From positions 62,001 through 126,000 of the forward strand of contig NZ_PYVW01000009.1 of assembly GCF_003056355.1 (NCBI RefSeq): DNA of 64,000 bases, written 5' to 3'. The notes below the pieces were generated by a model. It was not told the DNA's origin. It did not search any database and worked only from the letters and a program-made list of their open reading frames with translations. The position numbers and the translations under genes are program-made. This DNA is from Devosia naphthalenivorans. Its GTDB lineage: Bacteria > Pseudomonadota > Alphaproteobacteria > Rhizobiales > Devosiaceae. Shown piece by piece: positions 16,242-24,980 of this stretch. The stretch's first letter is position 1. Each line of letters begins with the position of its first letter.

Positions 16242-19067
16242 CTACTTCAAGCGTTCGAGCGCTTCGGCGATGCGGGTGCGGCGGTCGGAGGCGGCGGTGC
16301 GGCGGGATTTTTGTTCGTCGATGACCTCTTCGGGCGCCTTGGCGACGAATTGTTCGTTGCCGAGTTTCTTGTCGATCCCAGTGATTTCGCCATCGAGCTT
16401 GCCGATTTCCTTTTCGAGGCGGGCGCGCTCGGTTGGGATATCGATGAACTCGGCCAATGGCAGCGCCCAGGTGGCTTCGCCGACGACGAACTGCGCCGAC
16501 TCGCCGGGGATGGCGGATTGCGGCGAGATGCTATCGAGGCGGGCAAGGCGGGTAATGAGCGAAGTGCCGGCGACGAGGCGCGCCAGGGTCTGCTCCCCTG
16601 CCCCCACAACAACGAGCGGCAGCTTGGCGCTGGCCGGCACATTCATTTCGCTGCGGACCGAGCGCACATTGGTGATGACGTCGATCAGCCAGTTGAGTTC
16701 GGCATCGGCGGCCGCATCTTTGAGGCCTGCCAGATTGGGCCAGTCGCTGAGGATCAGCATGTTCTGGCGCGCTGGGCCAAACTTGCCGGTTTCCGCCCAC
16801 AGCTCTTCGGTGACGAAGGGCATGAAGGGGTGGAGGATGGCCAGGATCTGGTCGAGCGCCCAGGCGGCCGTGGCACGGGTCTCGGCCTTGGCGGCTTCGT
16901 CCTCGCCCATGAAGACGGGCTTGGCGAACTCCACATACCAGTCGCAGAACGTGCCCCAGACAAAATCATAGGCGGCGTTGGCGGCTTCGTTGAACTTGTA
17001 GTCGGTGATGCCCTGCGTAACAGCAGCAGCGGCGCGCGCGGTGGCGCCGACAATCCAGCGATTGAGCGAAAGGCGGTTGGCCTTGGGATCATAGCCCTCG
17101 ACGCGGCGGCACTCGTTCATTTCGAGGAAACGCGAGGCGTTCCAAAGCTTGGTGACGAAGTTGCGGTAGCCCTCGACGCGGGACATGGAAAGCTTCAAGT
17201 CGCGCCCCTGCGCAGCCATGGCCGCGAGGGTAAAGCGGGTTGCGTCCGCGCCGTACTGGTCGATGAGCGCCAGTGGGTCGATGACGTTGCCCTTGGTCTT
17301 GCTCATCTTCTGGCCCTTTTCGTCGCGAACCAGGGCGTGCATGTAGACGGTGTGGAAGGGCTCTTCCTCGAGGAATTCGAGGCCCATCATCATCATGCGG
17401 GCAACCCAGAAGAAGATGATGTCAAAGCCGGTGACGAGGACGCTGCCGGGATAATAGCGCGACAGCTCGGGCGTCTGGTCGGGCCAGCCCATGGTCGAGA
17501 AGGGCCAGAGGGCGGACGAGAACCAGGTGTCGAGCACGTCTTCGTCGCGACGCAACATGCTGCTTGCGGCTGGCTGCTTCAGAAAATCGTCGAAATCATC
17601 GACGCTTTTGAAAAGCCCGTTGTCGCCAGCGGTCTGGCGGTAATGCGTGGCCGCCATCTGCAAGGCTTCGGCCTCATCATAGGCGACGAAGGCGTGATTA
17701 TCCGGGCCATACCAGGCCGGAATCTGGTGACCCCACCAGAGCTGGCGGGAAATGCACCATGGCTTGATGTTTTCCAGCCAGGCGAAATAGGTGTTTTCGT
17801 ATTGCTGGGGCACGAATTTGGTGCGGCCCTCGCGGACCGCCGCCATGGCGGGCTGGGCCAGCACATCGGCCTTGACCCACCACTGATCGGTCAGGAAGGG
17901 CTCGATGACGACCAGCTTGGACTTTTCATCATGGGGAACCATGATTTTCTTGTCCTCGATGTGATCGAGGCCACGCAGCGGGTTTTCTTCAGCAAGTGTG
18001 GTGAGTTCGGCAATGATGGCCTTGCGGGCAACAAAGCGATCGAGGCCCCAGAAGCGATCCGGGATATTCTCGTCCGAGCGAATTTCGCCGCGCGTGGTGA
18101 AGACGTTGATCTGCTCGAGATTGTTGCGGGTGCCGACTTCGAAGTCGTTGAAATCATGCGCGGGCGTGATCTTGACCGCGCCGGTGCCCAGAGCGGGATC
18201 GGCATATTCGTCGGCAACCACCGGAATGCGGCGGCCGACCAGCGGCAGGTCGACAAACTTGCCGACCAGCGAAGCATAGCGCTCGTCGGTGGGGTGCACG
18301 GCAATGCCGCTATCGCCCAGCATGGTTTCGGGGCGGGTGGTGGCGACGATGATGTAGTCGCGGGTTTCCCACTCGGTGGGCTTGCCCTCTTCATCGTGAG
18401 CAATGGGGAACTGATAGGTTACGCCATCGGCCAGCGGATAGCGCAGGTGCCACATGTGGCCCTTGATCTCGATGTTCTCGACTTCGAGGTCGGAAATGGC
18501 GGTTTCCAGCCCCGGATGCCAGTTGACGAGGCGCTTGGCCCGGTAGATCAGGCCGCGCTTGTGCAGTTCCACGAAAACCTTGGTGACGGCGCGAACCATC
18601 TGGTCGTCGGGGGCGCCGTTGTCGCCCATGGTGAAGCGCTCGCGCGAGAAATCAGCCGAAGCGCCAAGGCGCTTGAGCTGGTTCATGATGGTGCCGCCCG
18701 ACTCGCCCTTCCATTCCCAGACGCGTTCGATGAATTTTTCGCGGCCCATGTCGCGGCGGTTCATCTGCCTCTCGGCAAGCTGGCGCTCGACGATCATCTG
18801 GGTGGCGATGCCGGCGTGGTCCATGCCGGGCTGCCAGAGCACATCCTTGTGCAGCATGCGGTTGAACCGCACGAGAATGTCCTGGATCGTGTTGTTGAGC
18901 GCGTGACCGATATGGAGCGAGCCGGTTACGTTGGGCGGCGGGATCACGATGGTGAAGGGCTCGGCGCCCGGAGCCGCACCCGCGCCCGCCGCAAAGGCAT
19001 TGGCCTTGAGCCATTCGGCGAAGATGCGCGTTTCGACGGCGCCGGGCTCATAGGTCTTTTCAAGCAT
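16242..19067 (-). CDS. valS: Valyl-tRNA synthetase
   Basis: Class I synthetase of 941 residues that charges tRNA-Val and edits threonine. It shows the HIGH motif in PPPNVTGSLHIGHALN, the CP1 editing domain with TTRPETMLGDSGIAVHP, the KMSKT loop QKMSKTKGNVIDPL, and a C-terminal coiled-coil arm (about the last 65 residues, EIGKLDGEITGIDKKLGNEQ). The ATG at 19065-19067 begins MLEKTYEPGAVETRIF. It precedes the PopZ-family, tolC and pcm genes in reverse order, a conserved neighbourhood. Confidence 0.97.
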   Translation of the reverse strand: MLEKTYEPGAVETRIFAEWLKANAFAAGAGAAPGAEPFTIVIPPPNVTGSLHIGHALNNTIQDILVRFNRMLHKDVLWQPGMDHAGIATQMIVERQLAERQMNRRDMGREKFIERVWEWKGESGGTIMNQLKRLGASADFSRERFTMGDNGAPDDQMVRAVTKVFVELHKRGLIYRAKRLVNWHPGLETAISDLEVENIEIKGHMWHLRYPLADGVTYQFPIAHDEEGKPTEWETRDYIIVATTRPETMLGDSGIAVHPTDERYASLVGKFVDLPLVGRRIPVVADEYADPALGTGAVKITPAHDFNDFEVGTRNNLEQINVFTTRGEIRSDENIPDRFWGLDRFVARKAIIAELTTLAEENPLRGLDHIEDKKIMVPHDEKSKLVVIEPFLTDQWWVKADVLAQPAMAAVREGRTKFVPQQYENTYFAWLENIKPWCISRQLWWGHQIPAWYGPDNHAFVAYDEAEALQMAATHYRQTAGDNGLFKSVDDFDDFLKQPAASSMLRRDEDVLDTWFSSALWPFSTMGWPDQTPELSRYYPGSVLVTGFDIIFFWVARMMMMGLEFLEEEPFHTVYMHALVRDEKGQKMSKTKGNVIDPLALIDQYGADATRFTLAAMAAQGRDLKLSMSRVEGYRNFVTKLWNASRFLEMNECRRVEGYDPKANRLSLNRWIVGATARAAAAVTQGITDYKFNEAANAAYDFVWGTFCDWYVEFAKPVFMGEDEAAKAETRATAAWALDQILAILHPFMPFVTEELWAETGKFGPARQNMLILSDWPNLAGLKDAAADAELNWLIDVITNVRSVRSEMNVPASAKLPLVVVGAGEQTLARLVAGTSLITRLARLDSISPQSAIPGESAQFVVGEATWALPLAEFIDIPTERARLEKEIGKLDGEITGIDKKLGNEQFVAKAPEEVIDEQKSRRTAASDRRTRIAEALERLK

Positions 19068-19250
19068 AGATCAGGTCCAACAGCAGCGACCCGCCAGGTT
19101 GTACATGGCAGGCCGGATAAGAATTTGGGCAGACTTCAAGCAAATGCGGGAGGGCGGGTCAACAGGCAGCTACGGATGGCCGTTGGGAGAGCGCCAACTA
19201 ACCTCCCCGGGTGTGTTTGACTCGAACTCTGAATGCGGGGTCTTTGTCAG

Positions 19251-19334
19251 CCGCGTCGTCATTCCCGCGAAAGCGGGAATCCCACTTTTGTGCCGAAGGG
19301 AAGTGAGATTCCCGCCTTCGCGGGAATGACGCGG
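19251..19334. repeat. Paired CATTCCCGCG-type palindromic repeat in the valS leader
   Basis: Facing arms (CATTCCCGCGAAAGCGGG on the left; CCCGCCTTCGCGGGAATGAC on the right) lie in the 334-bp gap between the PopZ-family gene and valS. Same family as 1999-2030 and 16066-16141. No gene was seen in this gap; the valS promoter should lie between 19068 and 19250. Confidence 0.7.
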
Positions 19335-19401
19335 TGAAAATTGAAACTTGGTGCTGGCTCCTCCCTCCCCTCGATGGGAGGAACAGACAGCTGGCAGGCG
19401 A

Positions 19402-20211
19402 TCAATCGCCGCGGGCGACGCGGGCGATTTCCTTTTCGACCATGCGCTCGACGACAGAGGGCAGGTTTTCGTCCAGCCACTCCTTGAGCATGGGGCGCAG
19501 CATGTCGCGCATCAGGGATTCAATGGTGGCGCCGGAATTGCCCAGCCCCAGGCCGTTAAGCTTGGTGATGGAGCTGCGAACGGCGGCTTGCGTCGCGGGC
19601 TCGATCAGCTGCGCGGTGAGGTCGGCGGTGAGCTTGGGATCGGGGAGCGGCGCCGCCTGTGCAGGCGTTGGCTGCGGGCGCGGCGCTGGGCGAACCGCCT
19701 CGATTTGTGGCTCTGGCTCGGGCTGCGGTTCGGGCTGGCGGAGCGATACTACGGGTGCGGGCTCGGGCCGCACTTCGGGAATCGCGGCACGCATGGGCTG
19801 CGGATCGAATGACGGCAGGCCGTCATCGTCATCATTGTCATCCGCGGCGAAGCCGATGTCTTCTGGATCGACCAGCCGGGTGGCGGCAGCTGGCTCTTCG
19901 TCTTCTTCCTCGGCAGCGGTGTCGGCCAGGATCGAGTCGAAACTGAAACCGCCGACATCGTCGTCCTCGGGACGCTCGATGATCTGCGAGGGCGAGAGCG
20001 CCAGGGGCTCGATATCATCGAGCATATCGCTGAGGTCGCGGTCGTCAGACTCGCCGATCGGGCGCGCGGGAGTTGCCTGCATGGGCGGGGGCGCGGCCTG
20101 GATGGAGGGGCGACGCGGAACCCCTGCTGCGTCGTCATCCGCTATGATCTGCCGGATGGACGACAGGATTTCGTCCATAGAAGGTTCTTTTGGTGCCGGC
20201 TTGTTCATCAC
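19402..20211 (-). CDS. PopZ-family (DUF2497) polar organizing protein
   Basis: PopZ-type proteins form polar scaffolds that anchor the centromere in alphaproteobacteria. The 269-residue product has the family's two conserved ends: an N-terminal short helix PSMDEILSSIRQIIADDD and a C-terminal helical block, LRPMLKEWLDENLPSVVERM ending KEIARVARGD, that drives oligomerisation. The middle is acidic and Pro-rich, as in PopZ. It sits between valS and tolC, as in many Hyphomicrobiales. Confidence 0.88.
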   Translation of the reverse strand: MMNKPAPKEPSMDEILSSIRQIIADDDAAGVPRRPSIQAAPPPMQATPARPIGESDDRDLSDMLDDIEPLALSPSQIIERPEDDDVGGFSFDSILADTAAEEEDEEPAAATRLVDPEDIGFAADDNDDDDGLPSFDPQPMRAAIPEVRPEPAPVVSLRQPEPQPEPEPQIEAVRPAPRPQPTPAQAAPLPDPKLTADLTAQLIEPATQAAVRSSITKLNGLGLGNSGATIESLMRDMLRPMLKEWLDENLPSVVERMVEKEIARVARGD

Positions 20212-20352
20212 TGCCTCTTACTCATGCGCGCTCGGACCAGCGGACGGCCAACCGCCTTGGCCGCGACCTGATTCGTGACCAACACCTTAACCCCAGCGGG
20301 CCCCAGTGTGAATCGGGGAGGCAATGGACAAAGCCGTCTTCCACTAAAACTT

Positions 20353-20375
20353 GTGGCCGGGCAAAGCCCAGCCAC
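20353..20375 (-). terminator. Intrinsic terminator after tolC
   Basis: On the minus strand GTGGCTGGGC-TTT-GCCCGGCCAC forms a 10-bp stem with one wobble pair, followed by AAGTTTTAG. It lies about 30 bp downstream of the tolC stop. Confidence 0.6.
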
Positions 20376-20404
20376 GATGGAAGGTGCGATAAGGGGAGAA
20401 GAAC

Positions 20405-21766
20405 CTACTCGGCGACGGTGCGTAGTTCCTGCCAGACGTCTTCGACGGCCTGGTTGTAGCGAACCGCGGACTTCACCTCGACGGCGAGACCCAGATCGGT
20501 CGCGGTCAGGTTACCCATTGCCGCAAAGAGCGAGAACGTTGCGACCACCTTGTTGGACGAGGCGGTGATGAGGCCTTCGCGGGCGGAGGTCAGTTCGGCC
20601 TGGGCGTCGAGCACGTCCAGCGTGGTGCGGGTGCCCAGGTCGCGTTCCTGAATGACGCCCTCGACCACTTCGCGGCCGGCTGAAACAGCGGCGTTGGCGG
20701 CGGAAATCTGTGCATCGGCACTCTGGATGCCGGCCCATGCCGAAATTACAGCCTCGCGGATCTGGTCATAGGCGGACATGGCGTCCACTTCGGAGCGGAT
20801 CTGCTCGATATTGGCGCGGCGCACCGTAGCACCGATGGCGCCGCCGGCGTAGATCGGCACGGTAATCTGGAAGCCGAGCGAAGCGGTGAACCCGTCCTGC
20901 CCGGCATTGGGCTGGCTCCAGCTCGAGCCGACCTGACCGGTCACCGAAGCGGTGGGGCCGAACTCGGCCTGGGCGCCATCGGAATTGGCCTGAGCTGCGC
21001 GGATCGCGGCCTTGGCACCTAGAATCGCGGGGTGCCCGACTTCGGCTTCGGAGATGGCAGCCTGCAGATTGGAGGGAACCAGACGGCCGTAACCGTGGGA
21101 GCTATCAAGGGTTTGCGGCGCCACGCCAACATAGCGCTGGAAGGTTGCTTCGCTGATTTCGAGGCTGTTGACGGCGGCTTCGTAGGTTGCCTGGCCCTGC
21201 GCCAGACGAGCGCGCGCCTGGGCAACGTCGATGCGGGTGCCCTCGCCCACTTCGAGCCGGTCTTCGGACGATTGCAGCTGCGCGCTGAAGAAGTTGACGT
21301 TTTCGCGCCGCAGAGCCACCAGCTGGCGATCGGACAGGACCGACATATAGGCCTGGATCACGGAGAGAAGGACGTTCTGCTCGGTGTTGCGGATCTGAAA
21401 CTCGGCGGCTTCGGCACCAGCACGGGCGGCTTCGATCTCGGCGTCGGTGCGGAAATTGTCGTAAATGGTCTGGTTGTAGGAAAGGCCGGTGGTGATGGCG
21501 CTGCCGCCGCTAAAATCCCCGTTTACCAGGGAACCGGAATAGGTGCCGCCAATCGAAGCGCCGATGGTCGGCCGCTGGCCCGATTTCGCCAGAGCCACGT
21601 TTTCCGCGGCGGACTTGGCAGCCAACAGGGCCGATTGCAGATCAGGCGCATATTCATATGCCCTGGTGAGAGCCTGGGTGATCGACTGCGCCTGAGCGCC
21701 TGTCACGGCCAGTGAAGCGAGGCTCAGCGCTAATACACTGGCAACCACTTTTCCGCGAAAACTCAT
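20405..21766 (-). CDS. tolC: TolC family outer membrane protein
   Basis: Outer-membrane exit duct of type I secretion and RND efflux. The 453-residue product has a signal peptide (MSFRGKVVASVLALSLASLA...AQA) and two internally similar halves typical of TolC: ITQALTRAYEYAPDLQSALLA in the first, and IEQIRSEVDAMSAYDQIREA with LDAQAELTSAREGL in the second. ATG at 21766 follows GGAG; an in-frame TTG lies 12 bp upstream. It could serve type I secretion of RTX proteins such as the large one in the integrated element. Confidence 0.92.
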   Translation of the reverse strand: MSFRGKVVASVLALSLASLAVTGAQAQSITQALTRAYEYAPDLQSALLAAKSAAENVALAKSGQRPTIGASIGGTYSGSLVNGDFSGGSAITTGLSYNQTIYDNFRTDAEIEAARAGAEAAEFQIRNTEQNVLLSVIQAYMSVLSDRQLVALRRENVNFFSAQLQSSEDRLEVGEGTRIDVAQARARLAQGQATYEAAVNSLEISEATFQRYVGVAPQTLDSSHGYGRLVPSNLQAAISEAEVGHPAILGAKAAIRAAQANSDGAQAEFGPTASVTGQVGSSWSQPNAGQDGFTASLGFQITVPIYAGGAIGATVRRANIEQIRSEVDAMSAYDQIREAVISAWAGIQSADAQISAANAAVSAGREVVEGVIQERDLGTRTTLDVLDAQAELTSAREGLITASSNKVVATFSLFAAMGNLTATDLGLAVEVKSAVRYNQAVEDVWQELRTVAE

Positions 21767-21896
21767 ACCCGGCTCCAAGTCTTACAACGTGGCTTGCGGT
21801 GTCCGGGAAGAATCCGACAGGCGCAAGCCTTGTGAACTATACTGCTTAAAATCTTTATGAAGCGTACCCGACGGGCAACACACCGCACTGAATGAT

Positions 21897-22541
21897 CTAG
21901 AATACGAACTCTTCGACAGGTCGCGCATCGAGCATTGGCGGCAGCCAGGCATTGAACTCACTGCGGGCGGCAATCCCCTTGCCGGTTTTGACGAAAACCT
22001 TGGCGACGGAAACGCCGCCAGTCCAGACCAGGGCGATCAGCCGGCCGCCATCCTTGAGGGCGGCGAAATACTGGTCGGGCACGGTGTGGAGCGCGCCTTC
22101 GACGAAGACCACGTCATATAGATTTTTGCCGATTTCCGGCACGATCTTTGCGTTCGAGAGACCGAGCCGCTCAAGGTTCTGGCGCGCGGTGGCGGCAAGT
22201 TCGGCGTCGGGTTCGAACCCGGCAACGCCTGCGGCAAGCCCGGCGATAACGGCGGTTGAATAGCCTGTGCCGGCGCCCACATCGAGGACGGTGTCATCGA
22301 CGGTAATTTCGGCCAGCTGCAACAGCTTGGCGAACGTGGCGGGAGGGGCGATGAAACGGCCGGAACCAACCTTTTCCAACCATTGTACGCTGTCGATATA
22401 GGCGGTGGCGCGGCGCGACTCGGGCACGAACATTTCGCGCTGGACGGCACCCATGCGAGCCAGAATGCGCTTGTCGGTGACGCCGCTGGTCTGCAGCTGG
22501 CTGTTGATCATGTGCGCACGTGCGCGCGTGAAATCGGTCAT
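21897..22541 (-). CDS. pcm: Protein-L-isoaspartate O-methyltransferase
   Basis: SAM-dependent methyltransferase of the isoaspartyl repair family, 214 residues. It begins MTDFTRARAHMINSQLQTSG and shows the family's REMFVPE, the SAM-binding VLDVGAGTGYSTAVIAG and the C-terminal ALVWTGGVSVAKVF segment. In Hyphomicrobiales this copy next to tolC is usual and differs from the pcm that often follows surE. The exact substrate of this subgroup is not certain. Confidence 0.88.
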   Translation of the reverse strand: MTDFTRARAHMINSQLQTSGVTDKRILARMGAVQREMFVPESRRATAYIDSVQWLEKVGSGRFIAPPATFAKLLQLAEITVDDTVLDVGAGTGYSTAVIAGLAAGVAGFEPDAELAATARQNLERLGLSNAKIVPEIGKNLYDVVFVEGALHTVPDQYFAALKDGGRLIALVWTGGVSVAKVFVKTGKGIAARSEFNAWLPPMLDARPVEEFVF

Positions 22542-22876
22542 CGGTAGCGCTGCCCCAAATTCATATGCTGGACGTGAGTATCAATGCCGCATGCAACTTG
22601 GCAAGCGCGCAACAAGCCTTTTCGCGTCGGTGCTTCAACATAGCTCATATTCCCGTCCTGCGTGCTGTCCATTTGAGGGCGCGGAGGGCCCTACTCCAAC
22701 AACACCGCACATTCAAATGTATTGGCGGGCGGGCGCTGCATAGTGAGGGGTTCTACGGCAGCCGAGAATTTTCACGCCGCATAGTGCTGAATCTCTCCGT
22801 CGGGCGTTAGGTGTTTGTTGAGGTTAACGACCCATGCTCACCGAGGGGCTCGAGGTTGTTTAGATGAGGACAACAC

Positions 22877-22969
22877 ATGCCCGAATTGTACATCTTTGGA
22901 CTGGCCGCTGCTGCCGCAGCCGTCACCTGGCTGATCTTCAATGTGACGGATCATCCGCCGGCCAAGTGA
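22877..22969 (+). CDS. Predicted 30-residue single-pass membrane peptide
   Basis: A short frame preceded by GAGGA seven bases upstream of the ATG. The product begins MPELYIFGLAAAAAAVTWLI and ends DHPPAK, so it is almost entirely one membrane helix with a short tail. It lies alone in the 640-bp gap between pcm and the alpha/beta hydrolase. No family recognised; support is limited to the ribosome-binding site and composition. Confidence 0.45.
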   Translation: MPELYIFGLAAAAAAVTWLIFNVTDHPPAK

Positions 22970-23077
22970 ATAGCGCCTATCGCGAACGAATACCCGCGTT
23001 ACAGCTTGGCTTTGTAGCTGATGGCTAGCTGAATGAATGGCGGAAGCGCTGTGCTGGTCAAACCGTGAGCAACGCCG

Positions 23078-23104
23078 AAGTCAGGTCTTCCTGACCTCTG
23101 ACTT
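23078..23104. other. Stem-loop upstream of the alpha/beta hydrolase
   Basis: AAGTCAGGTC-TTCCT-GACCTCTGACTT can fold into an 11-12 bp stem with a small bulge, about 80 bp before the hydrolase start. It might be a terminator for the small upstream peptide or a leader structure; the role is unknown. Confidence 0.35.
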
Positions 23105-23182
23105 GGACTGCTCGGGATCGGTCAACTACCATTTGGTCATCAGTTGTTATGGGTGTGCCGATAACCTGGCCCAGGTGGGGTT

Positions 23183-24175
23183 ATGTGGAGCGGCATCGTG
23201 CAGGGAAAGAGGATAATTGGCTGGAGCGCCGCCGCCGTCGCTACCCTTTCCCTAGCCTATGTGGTCATTGGAAGTTGGCAGGCGGCCAACCTTCTCGACA
23301 GCACATTGCGGGTTGGTGCCCCAACGGCACAGAGCAGTGGATGGCCTGCCCCCGAAGAACCGGTGGACATTGGTTACGAGGGCGATCCAAGACAGGCCTA
23401 TGGCTACACCTTTGAGAATGTCACTCTGTCAGGCGAACTCGGCGATCTTCCGGCTTGGTTGATATCTCCCCAACGCCCTGAGGCTTCCGCTCCGTGGGCA
23501 ATATTCGTGCACGGCATCGGCGGCCGCCGTGAGAACGGCTACCGCTTTTTGCCTGCACTCCGGCAAGCGGGCCTTCCTGTCCTGATGGTCAGCTATCGGA
23601 ACGACAGCGATGCTGCGGCCGATCCGAGCTCCATGTATGCATTTGGCCTGACGGAATGGCGCGACCTCGATACGGCGGTGCGGTATGCCCTGGCAAACGG
23701 CGCCCCATCGGTCGTTCTCGTTGCTGAATCTATGGGCGGCGGCATCGTGGGTCAGTTTCTTCGCCACTCCGATGTGGCAGACACCGCTTCAGCGGTTATC
23801 CTTGATGCACCCGCTATCGACTTTCTCGCGCTACTCACGAGACAAATGGATCACATGCACCTCCCCCTGGCCCGTGTCTTGGCCAGAGGAGCGCTACTCA
23901 TCAGTGATTGGAAAACACCAATCCGCCTGGGGGACGCCGACACGACGGCGGAGCTTGCTTCCTATCCAGGTCCGGTTTTTCTTTCACACGGGTTCGCCGA
24001 CAGCGTCGTACCGATCAGCAGTAGCGACACTCTGGTTTCCGAGCGTACCCACGTCACTGAGTACCTCAGGACCGGCTCCGATCACATTCAATCCTACAAA
24101 GTGGACCCGTCGCGCTTCGTTGCAAGCCTAGGGGCGTTCCTCACCACGCTGCAAGCTCAAGGGGGCCAACCCTGA
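23183..24175 (+). CDS. Membrane-anchored alpha/beta hydrolase
   Basis: A 330-residue protein with an N-terminal membrane anchor (about residues 10-30, IIGWSAAAVATLSLAYVVIG) and an alpha/beta-hydrolase domain. The oxyanion region is IFVHGIGGRREN, the nucleophile elbow AESMGGG (serine), the likely aspartate is in LSHGFADSVVPI, and the late histidine in TGSDHIQSY. The family suggests an esterase or lipase-like enzyme; the substrate is unknown. The ATG at 23183 follows AGGTGGGG. It is the last chromosomal gene before the integrated element. Confidence 0.8.
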   Translation: MWSGIVQGKRIIGWSAAAVATLSLAYVVIGSWQAANLLDSTLRVGAPTAQSSGWPAPEEPVDIGYEGDPRQAYGYTFENVTLSGELGDLPAWLISPQRPEASAPWAIFVHGIGGRRENGYRFLPALRQAGLPVLMVSYRNDSDAAADPSSMYAFGLTEWRDLDTAVRYALANGAPSVVLVAESMGGGIVGQFLRHSDVADTASAVILDAPAIDFLALLTRQMDHMHLPLARVLARGALLISDWKTPIRLGDADTTAELASYPGPVFLSHGFADSVVPISSSDTLVSERTHVTEYLRTGSDHIQSYKVDPSRFVASLGAFLTTLQAQGGQP

Positions 24176-24319
24176 AGCGCTACGCTCCAACAATGTGCCA
24201 GCTACTCGCGGCTGCACTAAGGGCTCGATGCGTTTGCAATGGGTTAGTGGTGGCACAGGGTGGCACCTAACGCGCCAACTCATCCTGAGTTAAGTTTTTG
24301 AATTTGCCAAGGATTTTAA

Positions 24320-24365
24320 TGGAGGCCACGTCCGGAATTGAACCGGAGTACACGGATTTGCAATC
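24320..24365. repeat. attL: displaced 3' half of tRNA-Cys
   Basis: Identical over 46 bp to 48066-48111, covering the encoded CCA, the acceptor 3' strand, the T arm and the anticodon arm up to the anticodon. Sequence diverges immediately afterwards, so the rest of the tRNA is absent. It is the original chromosomal 3' end displaced by integration. Confidence 0.93.
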
Positions 24366-24422
24366 TCACCGAAGCCCAGCACAGCTGGGGCTTTCAGCTA
24401 TCCGTGTTGCATCCATGTTGCA

Positions 24423-24980
24423 TCAAGCATCTTTGTAGCGACATCTCATATCAGCGCAGACCTGCAGAAGGTCTCCAGACAGCTCCGACTGCGCCAAGCT
24501 GTAGGAATGCCGTAGATCACGCGAGAGGATGACCGCTTCATGAGCAAGGCGCGAAGCGTCTTTGAGGGCAAGATCCTGTCCTTCCTCGCCGAGTATTTCG
24601 TATGTCTCTCTGATCCCCCGGTTAGACTGTTGGATCATGAGGCGGAACGTTAGGGCACGGTTCGCCAAATGCAGGTTCAAGGTCGGCCAAACTTCTTCCG
24701 CTTCCGGGTACTCCTCGATCGGCGGAACATAGAGAAGATCATCACCGATTTGTCCCCCGCTGCTTTTTGCGTTCTGGTCAGCGAAGAGCGCTTGGACGAC
24801 GCTCGCGGCGAAGCGTTCCAGTGCGATCGACAGGCGAAGCGCCAAGTAAGACGCCTTTGCTCGTCGATCGAAAAAGGAAATCGACCAGCCAATGGCACCA
24901 GTCACAAGGGCGCTTAGAATGCCAGCGGAGGCTGCCAAGGACACAAAGGTCCAAAGCGTCGAGTTATCTTCGCCGTTCAT
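24423..24980 (-). CDS. Membrane protein of unknown function (element cargo)
   Basis: 185 residues with one N-terminal membrane helix (LWTFVSLAASAGILSALVTG) and then a long, mostly helical soluble part containing an acidic YPEAEEVWPTLNLHLANRAL segment. No family recognised. It overlaps the integrase stop by 4 bp (ATGA), so it is probably translated with it. The layout (one helix, helical cytoplasmic domain) recurs in other cargo proteins of this element and is compatible with, but does not prove, a superinfection-exclusion role. Confidence 0.7.
   Translation of the reverse strand: MNGEDNSTLWTFVSLAASAGILSALVTGAIGWSISFFDRRAKASYLALRLSIALERFAASVVQALFADQNAKSSGGQIGDDLLYVPPIEEYPEAEEVWPTLNLHLANRALTFRLMIQQSNRGIRETYEILGEEGQDLALKDASRLAHEAVILSRDLRHSYSLAQSELSGDLLQVCADMRCRYKDA

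Noticed and set aside
15683..16324. 213-codon plus-strand frame between the Sel1 gene and valS
   Set aside because: It runs through the palindromic repeat and the valS hairpin and has no ribosome-binding site or domain.
16311..19220. 969-codon plus-strand frame over valS
   Set aside because: Antisense shadow of valyl-tRNA synthetase; composition is typical of reversed coding DNA and no motif is present.
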